Assembly: GCA_035626475.1 (NCBI GenBank)
Contig: DASPNP010000041.1
Coordinates: forward strand, 62,001 to 126,000
Length of the DNA stretch: 64,000 bases
Origin: DASPKT01 sp035626475
GTDB lineage: Bacteria; Pseudomonadota; Alphaproteobacteria; Azospirillales; Azospirillaceae
Direction of reading: 5' to 3'
The translations under genes were made by a program, and so were the position numbers. Below the pieces are notes generated by a model. It searched no databases, had not been told where the DNA came from, and saw nothing but the letters and a program-made list of their open reading frames with translations. Numbering within the stretch: the first letter of the stretch is position 1; the number at the start of each line of letters is the position of its first letter. Of this stretch, positions 63,610 through 64,000 are shown piece after piece.

Positions 63610-63619
63610 CTGAACCGTT

Positions 63620-64000
63620 CTACCGCCTCGCCCCGTCCGCCAGCATGGCGGTGACGGCGTCGCGGAAGGGCTGGGGCGTCTTGTCGTTGCAGATGAGGTG
63701 GTGGGTGTCCAGCTCCGGCGCGTCCTTGAAGCGCAGCGGCACGACGCGGCCCTGGGCGACCGCCTCGGAGACCGGGTTGCGGTCAGCCAGCAGATCCTCG
63801 GCCGACAGGAAATAGTCGATGCTACCGCGCTCCAGCAGCTGCAGCAGGGTGGTGCGGTCGGTCATGGTCTGGACCGTCTTCGGCTGGAAGCTTTTCACCC
63901 AGGCGTCGGTGCGGGCGCCGAAGCTGGCGGCGATGCGCCAGCCGAGCGTCAGCGACCGGTCGGACAGCAGCCCCGCCAGGCTGTCATGTGCCCGCACCGT
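63620..64000 (-). CDS. Substrate-binding-like protein (N-terminus cut off)
   Basis: C-terminal 126 or so residues of a protein whose frame stays open to the right edge of the window. Segments such as LLQLLERGSIDYFLSAEDLL, NPVSEAVAQGRVVPLRFKDA and HHLICNDKTPQPFRDAVTAML have the look of periplasmic solute-binding (SBP type 3) proteins or their signalling relatives, in which the last segment is the closing helix. The real start is outside the window, so neither signal peptide nor ligand motif can be seen. Confidence 0.6.
   Translation of the reverse strand, partial: TVRAHDSLAGLLSDRSLTLGWRIAASFGARTDAWVKSFQPKTVQTMTDRTTLLQLLERGSIDYFLSAEDLLADRNPVSEAVAQGRVVPLRFKDAPELDTHHLICNDKTPQPFRDAVTAMLADGARR

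Overview
The window is about 70% GC, densely packed and rich in GTG/TTG starts. It carries MotA, a COX15-type heme A synthase, a Cys-type membrane formate dehydrogenase and several families of intergenic palindromic repeats. This points to an alphaproteobacterial chromosome, most likely Rhodospirillales/Azospirillales-like. That placement is an inference, since no rRNA or marker comparison was possible. I saw no tRNA, rRNA, CRISPR array, phage or transposase gene.

Layout. 0-12.7 kb holds housekeeping and hypothetical genes: a cut 2-hydroxyacid dehydrogenase, a NUDIX hydrolase, FxsA, a Tim44-like protein, MltA, a DJ-1/PfpI protein lacking its cysteine, a beta-barrel protein, MotA, a thioesterase, a nucleoside hydrolase and an SAM hydroxide adenosyltransferase-like protein. 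12.8-16.9 kb is a TroABCD/MntABCD-type metal ABC transporter whose first permease carries a DtxR-like tail. 17-30 kb has CtaA, an exported oligopeptidase B, a HAD phosphatase, a small outer-membrane barrel with a clear terminator, an OmpR-type regulator, an amidase, an AidB-like acyl-CoA dehydrogenase, a GNAT enzyme and a transglutaminase/Anbu proteasome-like pair. GreB follows at 30.4 kb.

The most striking content lies at 30.9-36.1 kb and 42.9-55.5 kb, on either side of a formate dehydrogenase operon (36.4-42.0 kb). The first block encodes an aldolase, an IlvD/Edd dehydratase, an SMP-30 lactonase, an SDR sugar dehydrogenase and an aldose 1-epimerase. Together these form an Entner-Doudoroff-like non-phosphorylative sugar route. 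The second block encodes SuyA, SuyB, an Ldh2-type dehydrogenase (ComC-like), a UPF0324 exporter (SuyZ-like) and an SlcC-like dehydrogenase, which make up a sulfolactate desulfonation operon. It also holds glycerol kinase, a GntR regulator, a GH31 glycosidase, glycerol-3-phosphate dehydrogenase and an MFS transporter. An identical 16-bp element lies in front of both the lactonase and suyA. The simplest reading is one regulon that takes up a sulfoquinovoside, releases sulfoquinovose and glycerol, runs sulfo-ED and then desulfonates the sulfolactate to pyruvate and sulfite. Sulfolactaldehyde dehydrogenase is not in the window.

55.8-57.2 kb holds a DUF3034 protein and an exported truncated hemoglobin. 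57.4-63.4 kb is an exopolysaccharide locus: three glycosyltransferases including a GumK-like one, opposite a Wzc-type tyrosine autokinase. A cut solute-binding-like gene ends the window.
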